From assembly GCA_008360975.2 (NCBI GenBank), contig CM039184.1, forward strand, positions 50,868,797-50,932,796: a DNA stretch of 64,000 bases, given 5' to 3'. The DNA comes from Lichenostomus cassidix. Its lineage: Eukaryota; Chordata; Aves; Passeriformes; Meliphagidae. This document shows, piece after piece, positions 52,655 to 64,000 of this stretch (position 1 is its first letter; each line of letters begins with the position of its first letter). Made by a program: the position numbers and the translations under genes. The notes under the pieces were generated by a model that searched no databases, had not been told where the DNA came from, and saw only the letters and a list, made by a program, of their open reading frames with translations.

Positions 52655-53322
52655 TGACCAACCAAATCCTAAATAGTTTAGCCCACCACTAAACCATGTC
52701 TGCAAGTGGCAGATCTTTTCAATGCCTCTGGGAATGGTGACTCAACCACTTCCCTGTGCAGCCTGTTCTGATGCTTGACAATGCTTTCAGTGAAGAACTT
52801 TTTCCTAATGTCCAAGCTAAAACTCCCCTGGTGTAACTTGACACCACTTCCTCTCATCCTATGGTTTGTAACTTGGAAGAAAAAAACAACTCCCACTTCC
52901 CTACAACCTCCTTTTATGTAATTGTAGAGAGCAGTCAGGTCTCTCCCAGGCCTTCTTTTCCTCAGGCCGAGCAGCCCCAGCTCCCTCAGCTGCTCCTCAT
53001 ATGACTCATTCTCTAGACCCTTCACCAGTTTCATTGCTTTTGTTGGACTCATTCCATCACCTTGATGTCTTTTCTGAAGTGAGGGGCCCAGAAGAGGACA
53101 CAGCGCTCCAGGCACAGTGCTCCAGGCACAGTGCTCAGTGCAGTGCAGTCATCACTTCCCTGGCCCTGCTGGCCATGCTATTTCAAATACAAGCCAGGAT
53201 TTCATTGTCCCTCTTGGCCACCTGGACACACTCTGGCTCACATTCAACTGATGTTGACCAGCACCCCCAGATTGTTTTCCATCAGGTAGCTTTCCAGTCA
53301 CTCTTCCTGAAGCCTGTAGTGC
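52655..53322 (-). mobile_element. CR1 LINE, 3' part, split by an LTR
   Basis: Reverse-complement CR1 on the plus strand: ccaccactaaaccatgtctg, tgactcaaccacttccctgt, gaactttttcctaatgtcca, cagccccagctccctcagct, and accagcacccccagattg. It breaks off at gcctgtagtgc, and the same CR1 resumes at 53939 after an inserted LTR. A small duplication of gctccaggcacagt lies at about 53106-53135. The final CR1 tail (left end) is degraded. Confidence 0.92.
52678..53115 (-). pseudogene. CR1 ORF2 C-terminal remnant
   Basis: A 145-codon open frame on the minus strand encodes the end of the CR1 ORF2 protein, downstream of the reverse transcriptase palm: legible phrases are SYEEQLRELGLLGLRKRR, ALYNYIKGGCREVGV, LDIRKKFFTE and NRLHREVVESP. 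Near the end the frame departs from the family (a deletion changes the last residues to a short unrelated tail) before stopping. No catalytic residues lie in this part. It is open only because the fragment is short; it is not a gene. Confidence 0.8.
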
Positions 53323-53938
53323 TGACACTGAAACTGTGGGAAAAACAAAAACACTCCAACAACATTTTTAGTGTTAGAGATTCAAGGCATTACTTTATTA
53401 TCTGGCCAGGATGTTGTTCTGGCCAGAATGTACCACAGAAATCATCTCATCCACAAATAGCCCAGGTGTGCAGAGAGAATCATTCCATGATTCATGATTT
53501 TACTAGATTTTTCAGGTGTTTTATACAGTCAAAATACATAGAAATGTATTGGGTCAGTGTTCATTGGTCTAAAGTTGAGCAAACCCCTGGTATTCAGTTT
53601 CCCTTTGGATCTGAATCTCCTCGCCTCTGATGTTAATTAGATTTTTCATTCTTCAATTTTCCTATCAGTTCTTTCTGGGCCAGGATGTCTTCACCCCTGC
53701 TGGAGGTGGCGTCTGGGGTAGCTGTTTGTGGATAGCCACTGATGTCCTGCTGATGTTCTCTTGATAGCTCTTTATCTTTGGGTTACCCCCAGTCTGTTGA
53801 TATGCTGAGTCCACCAGACCCCACCTGGTAGAACAATCCCCTGGAAAAAAACCTAAAATTCCTTTTCCCAGGGTAAAGACAAACAGAACCCTTTGACTAA
53901 AGTTATACAAAATTTTTGAACTGGTTTATTTTCTAACA
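53323..53938 (-). mobile_element. Solo LTR inserted in a CR1 LINE
   Basis: A 616-bp block with TG...CA ends (plus strand TGACACTG to TTCTAACA) separates two pieces of one CR1. The flanking 4-mers are gtgc (53319-53322) and gtgt (53939-53942), an expected target duplication with one substitution. On the minus strand the block has a TATAAAA box (53519-53525) and AATAAA (53394-53399) about 120 bp downstream, so the element points left. Segments such as actttattatctggccagga and gataggctctttatc-like text match a bird LTR family that I recall. No internal region is present. A 209-codon plus-strand frame (53001-53630) overlaps it by chance. Confidence 0.82.
53519..53525 (-). promoter_or_regulatory. 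TATA box of the LTR in CR1
   Basis: The minus strand reads TATAAAA in ctgtataaaacacc, at the place expected for an LTR core promoter, about 120 bp before the AATAAA signal. Confidence 0.6.
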
Positions 53939-54060
53939 GTGTTTCATGAGAAGGTTGTGACCCCTGTGCAGGAGCCAGCACTTGGAATTGTTGACCTTCA
54001 TACAACTGACCTCTGTCTATCAATCCAGCCTGTCCAGCTCCAGCTGCAGATGCATCAGTA
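53939..54060 (-). mobile_element. CR1 LINE, 5' piece of the split copy
   Basis: The plus strand continues the CR1 interrupted at 53322: gtgtttcatgagaaggttgt, gacccctgtgcaggagccag, acttggaattgttgacc, and atcaatccagcctgtccagc. It is the reverse complement of the reverse-transcriptase coding region of CR1. Similarity fades after about 54060. Confidence 0.88.
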
Positions 54061-54890
54061 TGGTGTCCCTAGCCACAATCTGCATTTGCCTAAAATTGAT
54101 TACATTGATGCAACAAATGGGAGATAGCTGAGATTTATTTTAGAAGTTAGTAGCTAGATATCAAGGGATACTCTGTTAGAGCCATTCTTTCTGCTAGATT
54201 GAATCAACAATCTGATAGAAATGCAAGAGATGCAGAACCATAATGAACCAAGGATGAGGGAATATATGTCATTAAACCAATTCAGCTCTTTTCAACTACA
54301 CTGAAAGCCCTCCTCAGTGAGGCACTGTGAATGTCAAAGGAAGCATGAAATATCTCCAGTGCCAGCTCGTATGAGTCACATAAGGGTGATTAATTGTTTG
54401 AAATCCATATGCATTCTTAACCTTTCTTGTCTCTCTGTTTAACTAATTGCTCTTTAACATTTCTTTCTCCACATATCTGAGGTGAATGTATTATGTAGAA
54501 AACTTCATACAATTTTCCTTTCTTCTTCTCTAACTGATTCTACTTTGTTTTCTGCCTACCATATAGTGACTACAGAATACACCTTCTTTACTCTTATGCA
54601 ATATTCTGTACTTTAATTCTAATGGGCCGGGCTTCATCTCAGCTATCATTAGTAGTGTAAAAGCTAGTCACATACATCCAATTATTCATCCTGCCTTCCT
54701 GCCTTCAGCAGTAAATGACACTGAGAAGGTGATACATTCCATCTATTAAGGACATCAGTCTCACAGTGGGATGACTTGACTTCTGAAATACTTTGTCTCC
54801 CCCTCTCTTTCTTTCTCTCTGTCTACTATCAAGAGATGAGCTGTTTTTTTAAGCTGTACTGATAATTTGGCTTCCAAACAACTGATTTTA

Positions 54891-54919
54891 ATTAGTTAGT
54901 TAGTTTAGTTAGTTAGTTT
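54891..54919. repeat. (TTAG)n microsatellite
   Basis: About seven TTAG-type units with one irregular step (ttagtttagttag). It is a tetranucleotide and differs from the vertebrate telomere hexamer. Confidence 0.85.
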
Positions 54920-57900
54920 GGTTATCTGCCTTAGTTCTTAGACACCATTAATATAGTTGAAGATAATCTGTGTTTACAAGATTCAAAACCATTTTTGAAG
55001 CAAGTCATATAAATGTCAAAACCCTAATTTCTCTAATCAACATGTATGAATTGACTGTTTGATTTTTACCCCATGAAGCTTATTAATATTAATATATTCC
55101 TTCAAATTAACACTTTACAGAAAGCAAGATACCTGAAAGAATAGATTTTTTTTCCTTCAATTACAATACATACTGATAGTAAAATAGCATGTGACTGTAG
55201 GACTGAAATTCCAGATTGAATAATTGATTATCACAGAATATTTTTAAAGGAAGAATGATAAATTTGATAGCTTTACATGGAAGACTGTTTCAGGAAATAA
55301 AAGACGACAATTGGGATTGGGCTAAGAAGCAAATAACATGTTCTTTTCAGACCTCAAACATCGTATTAAAAAAAAAAGTGAAGTAAGAGACAAAATTGAA
55401 CTACTTGTAGAAAATCCTCTTAATTTCAGCTTCCCTCTTGGAATTAGTCAAACATTCTGCTTTTATTTTATTTGTTTCTTTATGGAGTACTTTTTTTTTC
55501 CATTGAATCTAATGAATAATTTTCCATTTTATCTTCATTCAGCTTAACACTGAAATGTTAGGCAGAATGATCTGTGTATTTGCAGTGCAGTACCCCACAG
55601 TACAAAAAGCACAGACTGGTGGTTCCCAGGTAGAGCTCTACTCATGTCAGATTTGTGCCACTTTATATGGAAAGTTCCACTTCACCTCCCCTCTTCTCCC
55701 TTTCTCACTGGAGGAGTATTGATACAAATATCACACCCAGATTTCTTCCTGTGCAGAAGGTACAGATAATGCTGAACTTCACAATCTCTGTTTCCTGTTT
55801 CCATCCCACTTCTCTTCAGCCTAACCAGGGTCTACTATCTGTAGGGAGGGGATCCTGCAAGAATGGTGAGGTCAGCAATAACTTTTTATAGGGATCAGAA
55901 TAATTTTTTTACATGTAACAGGAGTTTCTGATGCTATCACAGACCTCTTTTCTGTTGCTGTATTTTTTTCCCCCTTTTCTAAATGAACAGCAGTGGAAAG
56001 AGCAATAGCAATGACACGCTATTGCATTTTCCCCAAAGTCTTGTTAATAAGAATTAAGAATTTTAACATTCTGAGACCATAGTAATTTTTCTAATATAAG
56101 TTTACAATGAGACTGACCCAGATAATGTCATTTTCAAATTTTGCTTTCAAAGGAAAACAGTAGCATAGACAGACTAGTTCCGTTTATGCTTTATCTGGTC
56201 CTTTTATATCTAATGAGGAAAAAATAGATTAAATATTTATATATATTACAAAAATATTTGCAATGTTTATTTTGATATGACATATGTTATGGTGGGTTTT
56301 TTTATAGAAATCATAGCAATACTAAAAATCACAGAAATGTAGAATGATAATTTAAGACCAGATAAAGCATGAGAGCATATAATCTGAGGCAAATGGTGTT
56401 TTGTTTGGGATCAAGTAGTACATTCTATGATACAGCAGTGTCTATGGTATTAGTATGCAGTTCCTGTTTTACTGAAGACTTACAAAATATTTTCATTGTC
56501 TCTCATTGCAATATGCTTTTAGGAAAAAGAGAAAAATAATACTTAAATTATTTTATAAAGACCTTTCAACATTTCGTAAATGCTTTGATCATATTTAGAT
56601 CTAAAAAGAAAAGACAATAAAACAAATAAGTCAAAATTTATATCATAGGATGACACAAGAGGATCTCTCTACTCTTAGATCAATTTTTCTAGACATATTT
56701 TCATTTACAGTTTTTCCGGAATAAGTAGTTTTCTATGGAAATACACAGAGAACAGATTTCTTGTTATACCACATTTAGCTATTTTAAATTCTAGCTGAGT
56801 CTAAGCATAGGCATGAAGCAAAAGAATGGATATTTTAATTATGTTTCTACAGTAATTTTTGCTAAAAGATAATTCAGGGTATCAGAGCTGCAGTGAAATA
56901 TTTCAGACCAATGTCTTTTTTTCACTATAATGTTCTGTGTTTTCTCACATTCATTAGATAGAGAATTTAAAATAAAAAACCCAGTGAATATATCCTTAGC
57001 ATCTTCTGTGATTCATCTTTTCACCACTATGGAAGTGTATACATTAATTACTTAATAGCTATTCTAATATGAAGGTAAACAAAAGCTAATTAAAATTTTC
57101 TGTTGCAGTTCTTAACATCAAAATATTTTTATGTTGGAATAAACTGTGCAATATAGATTTTTCTTAAAGAAGTATGGAAACTTTGTGACCCAGTTCTGTA
57201 AATATAACTGCTTTCCATTCACTGGCTGCTCAGAGAAGTGAGTGCCTTGGAGACCTCTAAAGCATATTGATGGAACACTCTCCTGAAGTCTAATGTAAGC
57301 TGCTGTGTGTTTGACCATACAGCAAAAATAGAAAATATTAAAAAAAAACCCAAAAAATCCAAGCAAAAACTAAAATCTGATGTGGAAATCTATTTCAGAT
57401 TTTTAAGAAGTTGTTTATTTCACAGTACTTCTCTGTAGTAGGTATTTATAGCACAGAACTAAATTGGTAGCTAAATGTTGAAATTATTTGTATACAACAT
57501 TAATGATTATTATTAATTATGTCATGACAAAAATGTAAAATAGAACATGCAATATAGACAGTACACACATCACTTGCACATTTGAAAAAGCCATTTTCTA
57601 ACACAATTCTTCCTAGAACTTGACTGAGGGTGTGTAACACAGTGTTTCAAGCAGCCTACTGCACCTGTTTTAATTTCAGCTGTTTCCAGAACAATGATTT
57701 TAATCTATTTAGAAAGATGATATTTCTTAAAGGCTTTAGTAAGCATATGCTGCTCATTTTGTCTGTGCATTCCACTTTTATGAAAATTATTCAATCATCT
57801 CTCATACTACGTCAATATCAGACGAAAGCTAACACTTGCATTACAGTTTCTACTAAATTCATATTGGCTTAAGACTGGAGACAGTGAGTGCCATCAAAAT

Positions 57901-59267
57901 GTTTCCAGCATCCAGGATTTTGGTTTAGACAAAATGCCCCTCAAGATTTGTGAGAATATAGAATTAAATATTAATTTGACTTCTAAGCAGGGGTTTAGCA
58001 TTTATATTATTGAAGGTATAGTGGAAAAATAGGGACAGAGTGCCTCTAATGTGCTTATCAAAACCAAAGTTTATAAGATCTCTGGTAATATTATTATCAT
58101 TAACTTCCAGTCTTCTAGACTGTAGTGCTGTACTACCCTCATTCATAGCTGACATCCCCAAACCAACCTATTAATTATTCCATGTCATTGGGATGCACAT
58201 AATCTACAAAAGGTTCCATTGGCTTCCTCCCATGAGGAAAAATCGACTTGCTGAATGATTTTTTAGCATCTTTAATTACTTATTTTGTAAGTATACATGT
58301 CACGAACATACATGTTATCTTGAAACTGTTGCACTTAAAACCTTGGCAGAGGCAAAGGAAATACACCATCCATGGAGTGAAGAACTTACATTGAACTTAT
58401 ATTGAACAATAACCATCTTTTAAAAATCATTCAAATAGATCAAATTGTTGAATTCAGATGGAAAGCTTCATTCACAGGAAGATGAGATAGTAATGAAACC
58501 TCCTCTCCTCCTGGTATGTCTATATTTCTTCTAGTGCAATGCTCAGCCTTGAAGTGTTCCTCTGGGTCTCAGGACTTAGATTTCAGTATGTCTCAAGCAG
58601 ACTGTTAAGAGGAAATTACGACATGACATCATCCTGATGTTGAATACCTAATAAGCTTACTTAATGACAAGTATTGTTCTGGATGTTCTAAACTTCTATA
58701 ATTTGGTATTTGAAATGGGGAGATACCTACTAATTGAAGGTGAGGACACCTTGAAAAATTGTGGTAGGAATGAAATCCTTCACATTAAGATATAAAATTT
58801 GTAATAGTGATACCAGCTGTTAAATACTCAACTATGCCTGTCCACATGTAAGCAATCAGAGAGACTGCAACAGGACTGCACAGAGGAGTGCACTCTTTAG
58901 TTTGCTTACCATTTGTATTTTTCATGTGTGTTTCAGATTCTATTCCTAAATTTTTTACTTTAAATATTGACTTCTCAGCATTAAGGAAAAATTTTGCCTT
59001 TTTAGAAACTAAGGCTGCATTTTATGACTAATTTTTTAGAATCTGGTTTATATCTATAGTTTTTTCCAACTTTCCATGTGCTCCAATTGTATGTTCCATA
59101 CTCCAGGTTTCCTAATTCACTCATGAAATTTTTCTTTTTCTGTCCTATTTTTCTTTAGAAGCTTCCATTCCTGAAGTGCCCTTAGCATTGCCTGGCTATT
59201 TTAAAAACACCTGTGTCTGGATGTCACCTGCTATTCTGCAAACAATCAGTAAACAGGGGAGAAAGAT

Positions 59268-59287
59268 GTTTGTTTGTTTGTTTGTTT
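59268..59287. repeat. (TTTG)n microsatellite
   Basis: Five perfect TTTG units in agatgtttgtttgtttg and following bases. Confidence 0.9.
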
Positions 59288-60399
59288 CAAAAAGATGTTG
59301 TTGATACACTATGTTTGTTCAAAATACATTCTTTATTTAGAACAGTAAACGTGGTATGTCTCCATGGCTTTTTCAAATGTTGAAAGTTCACTTTTCAAGG
59401 TCAATTTCATTGTACTGGAGATCATGAACTCAGCAACATTTCTGTTACTCTTTTCTGTCCTGTCAAATGATATCTCTGCCTTACTAAGGAGTAAAAATAT
59501 AATTTTGAGTTCAGTGTATTTAATCTCCAGTCCTAGCTCTACTTTTTACCATTACAAGTAGGCTGTGATCTGACCATTCTTTGAAGAGATAAATATTAAA
59601 TATACTGCTTAAAAATTGATGCTTTTCTTTATTATAAAAAAACACAAAAAAACCCAGACAAAAAAAACCCCACCTTGTTGGAAGGGTACTGCAAAAAATT
59701 CCATCTTCACAAATTTTTGCCATGAATTAATCCTTTCAAGGGACCATCAAAGCATATTATTTTCATATGTAAAATACACTTTTTTTCTGGCTTTGTGGAT
59801 GTTATTTTTCTATCCATAAGAGTGGCAATAGGCATTTTTAAGTGTAGAGAGAATGCTAGCAATTAACTGGAACAATCTTTCAGTAGTAAGATGAAAATTA
59901 GTCTTTCATTTGAATAACATGAAGACTTTTCTCATTATGAAAGGGCAATAGGAAGATCATGAGAGCACAAGATGGATCATTTTCTTTCTGTCCAGGTCAA
60001 ACATAGCAGGAAAGGGCTAGGTATCCAATAAATTCTTTTTCACAAAATTTATTTAAGGCTTTGCTGTTACTTCTGAAAGTGATAGTGAGATACATTTGGA
60101 ACTGAAGTTCTGGAATCTGAGTGGACTGGTGTGTGGAAAACTTCAAAGAATCAGTTTTGGATAGGGAGTTGGACTATCAAATACTGATCTCTTTAGGGAA
60201 TGGAATGATTCAGGCTTCTCACAAGAATCTGAATGATGTGTAAATGTTCCAGGGAAGATTCCAGTTGAAAGGTATATTAACCAAGGGATAAAAAAAATAA
60301 AGATACTGAGAATCTGGGCATTGTGGTCAGAAGTGCTTTTAAACAGTTTTCTCTCAGATAACTGGAAACTACCTTAGGCAGTTTGGCTTTTGCTATGGT

Positions 60400-60466
60400 T
60401 TGTGGGTCTTTTTTTTTTGTTGTTTTTGTTTTGGTTTTTTGGTTTGTTGTTGTTCTTGCAGGGTTT
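60400..60466 (+). repeat. G/T-rich tract
   Basis: Plus-strand T and G sequence with a run of ten T and several ttggttttttgg-type units. It has no canonical quadruplex, and the frame crossing it is an artefact of composition. Confidence 0.8.
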
Positions 60467-63072
60467 TTAAATAAAGCTAATTTCTCTTTTGTTTGTATTA
60501 ATACTAACAAACCTAGATAATTTATTTGTCTTCTTATAAATACTATGCAAATGTAGTGAATGTTGAAGGGTGGCAAGTAACGGTAAATGAAATTCAAACA
60601 TCATAAACAATCATAATTAACTGTTCAATGTAACTTTCCTATGAAATAATAAAATAAGAATTGTCTGTAAAAATTGATTATAATGGTTACATTCTACTCA
60701 CTTTTAATAAAGACAGTATACAATATATGAGTGCCCAGACTTCAGTCTAGGTAGACTAATAATGAAGATTCATAAGAACATTTTTTTATAACATGAGACA
60801 TCTCTGACAGAGATATCACTGTTAATGACTTATCCAGAAGCTCATAAGGGTGTTGTATGTTTGTGTGGTTTTCCATTTTTAATGAAAAGATTGCAAAGAA
60901 AAGCAGTGATTAGGTTACCATTCTCCGTGAGAAACAAACCAGACTATAAAATTATTATACCACACTGGGAAAACAAAACTACTTGAGATACATGTACATC
61001 ATTACAGAGAAATTACTAAGGGAATAGTCTAGAAACTGCTGGTAAAGCACATTTTGATCATCCCATACTTCATTTTCACACCTTGATAGAAAAGCAGGAG
61101 GATCAGGCTTAATCATATAAACCAGAATGCAATTATAGCTTTCAGAACTAGTTATCAGTATTTACTTTTCCATGCCACCCTTTCTTCAGAGTTTATCTGC
61201 TAATTTCTCTGTCACATCTCTGAATTATTAGCATGTACTACAGACTACAATCTGAAGGCTAACAAAGATGTATTAATAACATATGGCATTTCAAAAAAGA
61301 CAAATTACAAGTGGAAATACTAATGAAAGAGATTATAGGCACTACATTGATCAATATCTTAAATATAAGCTGAGAAAAAATGAATTAGTTAGGGTGAAAC
61401 CTGAAAACTTAGGATAATGCTGGTTATATTGGTGTGACTACATGACATGATTTGATTTCAACGTCATTTTTTAGCAGGGGTTTACACTAACTGAGACAAA
61501 AGACACTTCAGAGCTCTATGTCCCTATCCAAAGAAATTATTTTTCTTTAAATAATACGCTGCTCAAAAAGATTCCATTCCATCTTCTGTTAGAGACAATG
61601 AACTGGGGTTGTCTTCCTGCTGTCAGTCTGTCATTAACTCATACATCTGTGAAGCAGGTATAAATATATCTGAGAGGTTCTGAGGGAGCCACAACTTTTT
61701 CTGAATCCAAGTTTTCAATACAGTGTTTTATTTGCAAATAAAGGACATGAAGACTTTATGTACAACACTTTTGTATATTAAGTTACAGAGAAGTTACTAT
61801 TCTGTTGCTGTGAGATTTTAACAGAGCTCATGAAATCATGGTGTATGATAAGTAGAAACTAATGCATTGCATTATGTTAGGGGAAGGGAAAATGAAATTC
61901 CTGGTACCAGCCAAGACTCACATAACAAGCATCTAAATAGTAATTCCCTGCAGACAGAAAACTTCAGGTTCATGGTTGTTTGCACAGTCAACACATCCTG
62001 TTGTACAAATGGTAAATATTAGCTTTTTTTCTTTCTGATCCTACTTGCAGGGCTACGGCTACTGATGTTGTTTACTAGTAGGTGTGTTGGAAATAATGGA
62101 TAAAGGAAATTGTACTGTACAAAAAAAGCTTCAAAATTAAAAAAAATCATAAGTACATCTGCAAGCTTTATGGACCACCAGTAAATTTTACTCTCTAATA
62201 AAATATTGAAAAATTATCAACAAAAAATTTTCAGATTAAAATTAAGATTTAGAAATAATCTATAACGCTCAATAATAACATATAGTGTACAGAATTTTTT
62301 CCTAAAGATTTAAATATTCTACTTGGACGTTGAGAAGAAAGTTTACTTCTGAGATTCAAAGCCAGACAAGGATTAAGGAGAAAGACAGTATACAAGCAAA
62401 CATACCAAGAGTAACCACTCATACAGTGATGGGGAAGAGCCACCAAGTTGATAGCTCCTTTTCCTTTTAGTTTTGCATTTATTTATTCATGATATGCCAA
62501 AACAAAATATCTGCAACCTTTTTTTGCCACAATGTTATTGCTGCTTCTTGCTTTGCTAAAATCCAGGCCTCGGTACACAGCAATACCTAATTCTGCCATC
62601 ATCTGCTGTCTGCTGCCTTGGGCAACTGACAACATTGCTTTGCTTAAAACTGCTCTGTTTCTGCCTAGTGTGGCAGAAATCTCTCTGCTGCACAGATCTT
62701 TAAGGAAGCTTCTTCTGACTTCCTAGCTTTCAATAAAAAAAGAGACTAGAGTTCTGTCCTTGCATCACAGAAAGTCTGATAAATAATATTTAGCTTTCAA
62801 ATAAAAGAGTTTTTTTACATATATACATTTGCTGCTATAGAGTAATAAATTCCAGCATAGACCTGTCAAGAAACTGTTCCAACTTAAGTTATTCCAGCAG
62901 TTCAGAATTCAACAATGTCAAGATCCAATATTCCTTTCCTTTATGGAAGAAATTATGGGAATTGGATTAAAACCTGAAAAGTTGTTGGTTTTGCACTATA
63001 AATTATTTCATTTGCATTCCTTCAAGGCTTTTCTCCATAATAAATTCTATTGTAAACCATGTACAAAAGTGG

Positions 63073-63559
63073 TGTCCTGGTTCTGGCCAGGACAGCGTTA
63101 CATTTTGCAGTAGCTAGAAGGGGCCATGGCCAGGACTTAGAGGTAGCTTTATGCCACTCAAATCATTGCTGGGGCAGGTGGAAGTGAGTTTCTTGCAGAG
63201 AGAAGGGGGTCCTTCCAGTCAAGTAAGCATGGTGCCAGTTCCATGTCAGAGGGTGTGGTCAGGGTGGTGTGGCTGCGGCTGTGTCAAGCTCTGACGTGAG
63301 CATTTTTGCACGTGAATCACTTTTTTTTGTACAATTTTATTATTAACACTGTTGGTGTTGCTGTTAATTTTCTTATCTCATTGATGTCTCCAGTAAATTT
63401 TTTCTATCTCAACTCATGGCCTTTGCCTGTTGTGCCTCCACTTCTACTCTCCAGCCCAACGCAGTGGGGAAGGCAAGAGGGGAGCAAGCTAGTGGCACGG
63501 GGCTTGGAGAGTCTCAGCAGGAGCACTGAATTGGGGGGTGCCATCCCTAAACTATGACA
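63073..63559 (+). mobile_element. Solo ERVL-like LTR
   Basis: A 487-bp block starting TGTCCTGGTTCTGGCC and ending AAACTATGACA, with a perfect 5-bp target duplication agtgg at 63068-63072 and 63560-63564. The ends, the cagtaaattttttctatctc block and the GC-rich last 100 bp (agtggggaaggcaagagggg) match a very common bird ERVL LTR family as I remember it; a 5-bp duplication also fits class III elements. No internal region adjoins. The TATA box of the family is not clear in this copy and the usual polyadenylation motif is altered to agtaaat, so promoter activity is doubtful. Frames of 83 and 102 codons here are chance. Confidence 0.87.
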
Positions 63560-63650
63560 AGTGGGTTTTTGTTGAGATTTATTTTGTTGTTTTGGTTGTT
63601 TTTTTGGGGGGATTGTGTTTTTTTGGGGGGGAGGGGGTGTGTTGGTTTTT
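63560..63650 (+). repeat. G/T-rich tract beside the LTR
   Basis: Starts in the right-hand target duplication and continues as T and G sequence with G runs of 6, 7 and 5 (63606-63637). It lies directly against the 3' end of the LTR. Confidence 0.75.
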
Positions 63651-64000
63651 AATATATTTATATTGCATTTTCTCTACAGTGTGTAATATCCTTGAGGGTT
63701 TAGTTAGGAAAAAAGATCAATTAAATAGACTACCTTCCCTGCTACTTAGCCACAGGGGTCGCTCTATGCCCCTCCTCATGTTCATAACTTCCCGGTGTTG
63801 TCAGATATATCTTGCTTCACCAGTTATTCAAATTACTTACAGATAGTTTGTTACATCTCTAGCATCATAAGAACATCTGTCACATTATGCTGCACAGAAG
63901 TTAACACTGACTTTGCTTCTAAAACTTACAGTTCTCTGGCAAATTTTGTAGCAGTTACAGCTACTTAAACCTCAGTAAATCTGAGTAAAATTTTACCTCT
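63651..64000. other. Non-coding DNA to the window end
   Basis: No gene or repeat recognised in the last 350 bases. Confidence 0.55.

Larger units (their letters stand above)
54061..63072. other. Nine kilobases with no recognised gene
   Basis: AT-rich non-coding DNA with only minor simple sequence: (TTAG)n at about 54891-54919, (TTTG)n at 59268-59287, an A/C-rich tract at about 59631-59672 and a G/T-rich tract at 60400-60466. No CR1 or LTR is recognisable. Open frames are at most about 106 codons, and that longest one (60277-60597, minus) runs through the G/T tract and is an artefact. Confidence 0.6.

Noticed and set aside
53001..53630. 209-codon open frame on the plus strand
   Set aside because: It is antisense to CR1 ORF2 and then runs into the antisense of an LTR, so its product is a composite of two unrelated elements.
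54891..54919. Interstitial telomere repeat
   Set aside because: The unit is TTAG, while the vertebrate telomere unit is TTAGGG.
63538..63846. 102-codon frame rich in Phe, Val and Gly
   Set aside because: It is a translation of the G/T-rich tract next to the LTR.
1..64000. Bacterial-type systems, CRISPR arrays, tRNA clusters or a mitochondrial insertion
   Set aside because: No spaced direct repeats, cloverleaf-type sequences, ribosome-binding sites with long frames, or mitochondrial gene text were seen; CR1 and LTR content shows vertebrate nuclear DNA.

Overview
The window looks like a stretch of bird nuclear genome, most likely from a songbird or another neoavian, lying in an AT-rich gene desert or inside a very large intron. 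The evidence is the repeat content: many 5'-truncated CR1 LINE copies, some ending in the octamer-like attctatg/attctgtg tail, and four LTRs that resemble bird endogenous retrovirus families I know. I recognise no protein-coding exon, tRNA, rRNA, snRNA or CRISPR array. Every open reading frame longer than about 100 codons either lies in a transposable element or is AT-rich with no family resemblance. Family names come from memory of avian repeats, not from a search.

Layout. 1-8.9 kb: unannotated AT-rich DNA with a solo LTR on the minus strand (1847-2470, flanked by a perfect 8-bp repeat) and a short CR1 tail. 8.9-10.2 kb: a plus-strand CR1 holding a decayed reverse transcriptase, preceded by about 40 bp that look like the end of an LTR. 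13.0-14.3 kb: an old plus-strand LTR with a second, unrelated LTR inserted into it on the minus strand. 17.3-17.6 kb: a CR1 tail. 21.65-22.64 kb: a minus-strand CR1 interrupted by a 176-bp CpG-rich insert. 23.9-24.4 kb: a poly(A)-tailed possible retrocopy and an AT/CA microsatellite. 24.4-41 kb: mostly featureless, with G/T tracts, a perfect 57-bp tandem duplication (27.5 kb), a GC-rich palindrome (29.5 kb) and an ATT microsatellite (32.6 kb). 41-52 kb: five short CR1 copies on both strands. 52.65-54.06 kb: a minus-strand CR1 split by a 616-bp LTR. 54-63 kb: featureless apart from small microsatellites. 63.07-63.56 kb: a solo ERVL-like LTR with a perfect 5-bp target duplication.

No genes act together here. 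The content is a layered record of retrotransposition: CR1 copies are the oldest layer where order can be read (an LTR sits inside one CR1 and a GC-rich insert inside another), and at 13.5 kb one LTR postdates another. The LTRs keep TATA and polyadenylation signals and could act as ectopic promoters or terminators. The items most worth a second look are the CpG-rich insert at 22.07-22.24 kb, the two nested LTR events, the LTR/CR1 junction at 8.95 kb, the poly(A)-tailed segment at 23.9 kb, and an overlapping palindrome at 18.69 kb.
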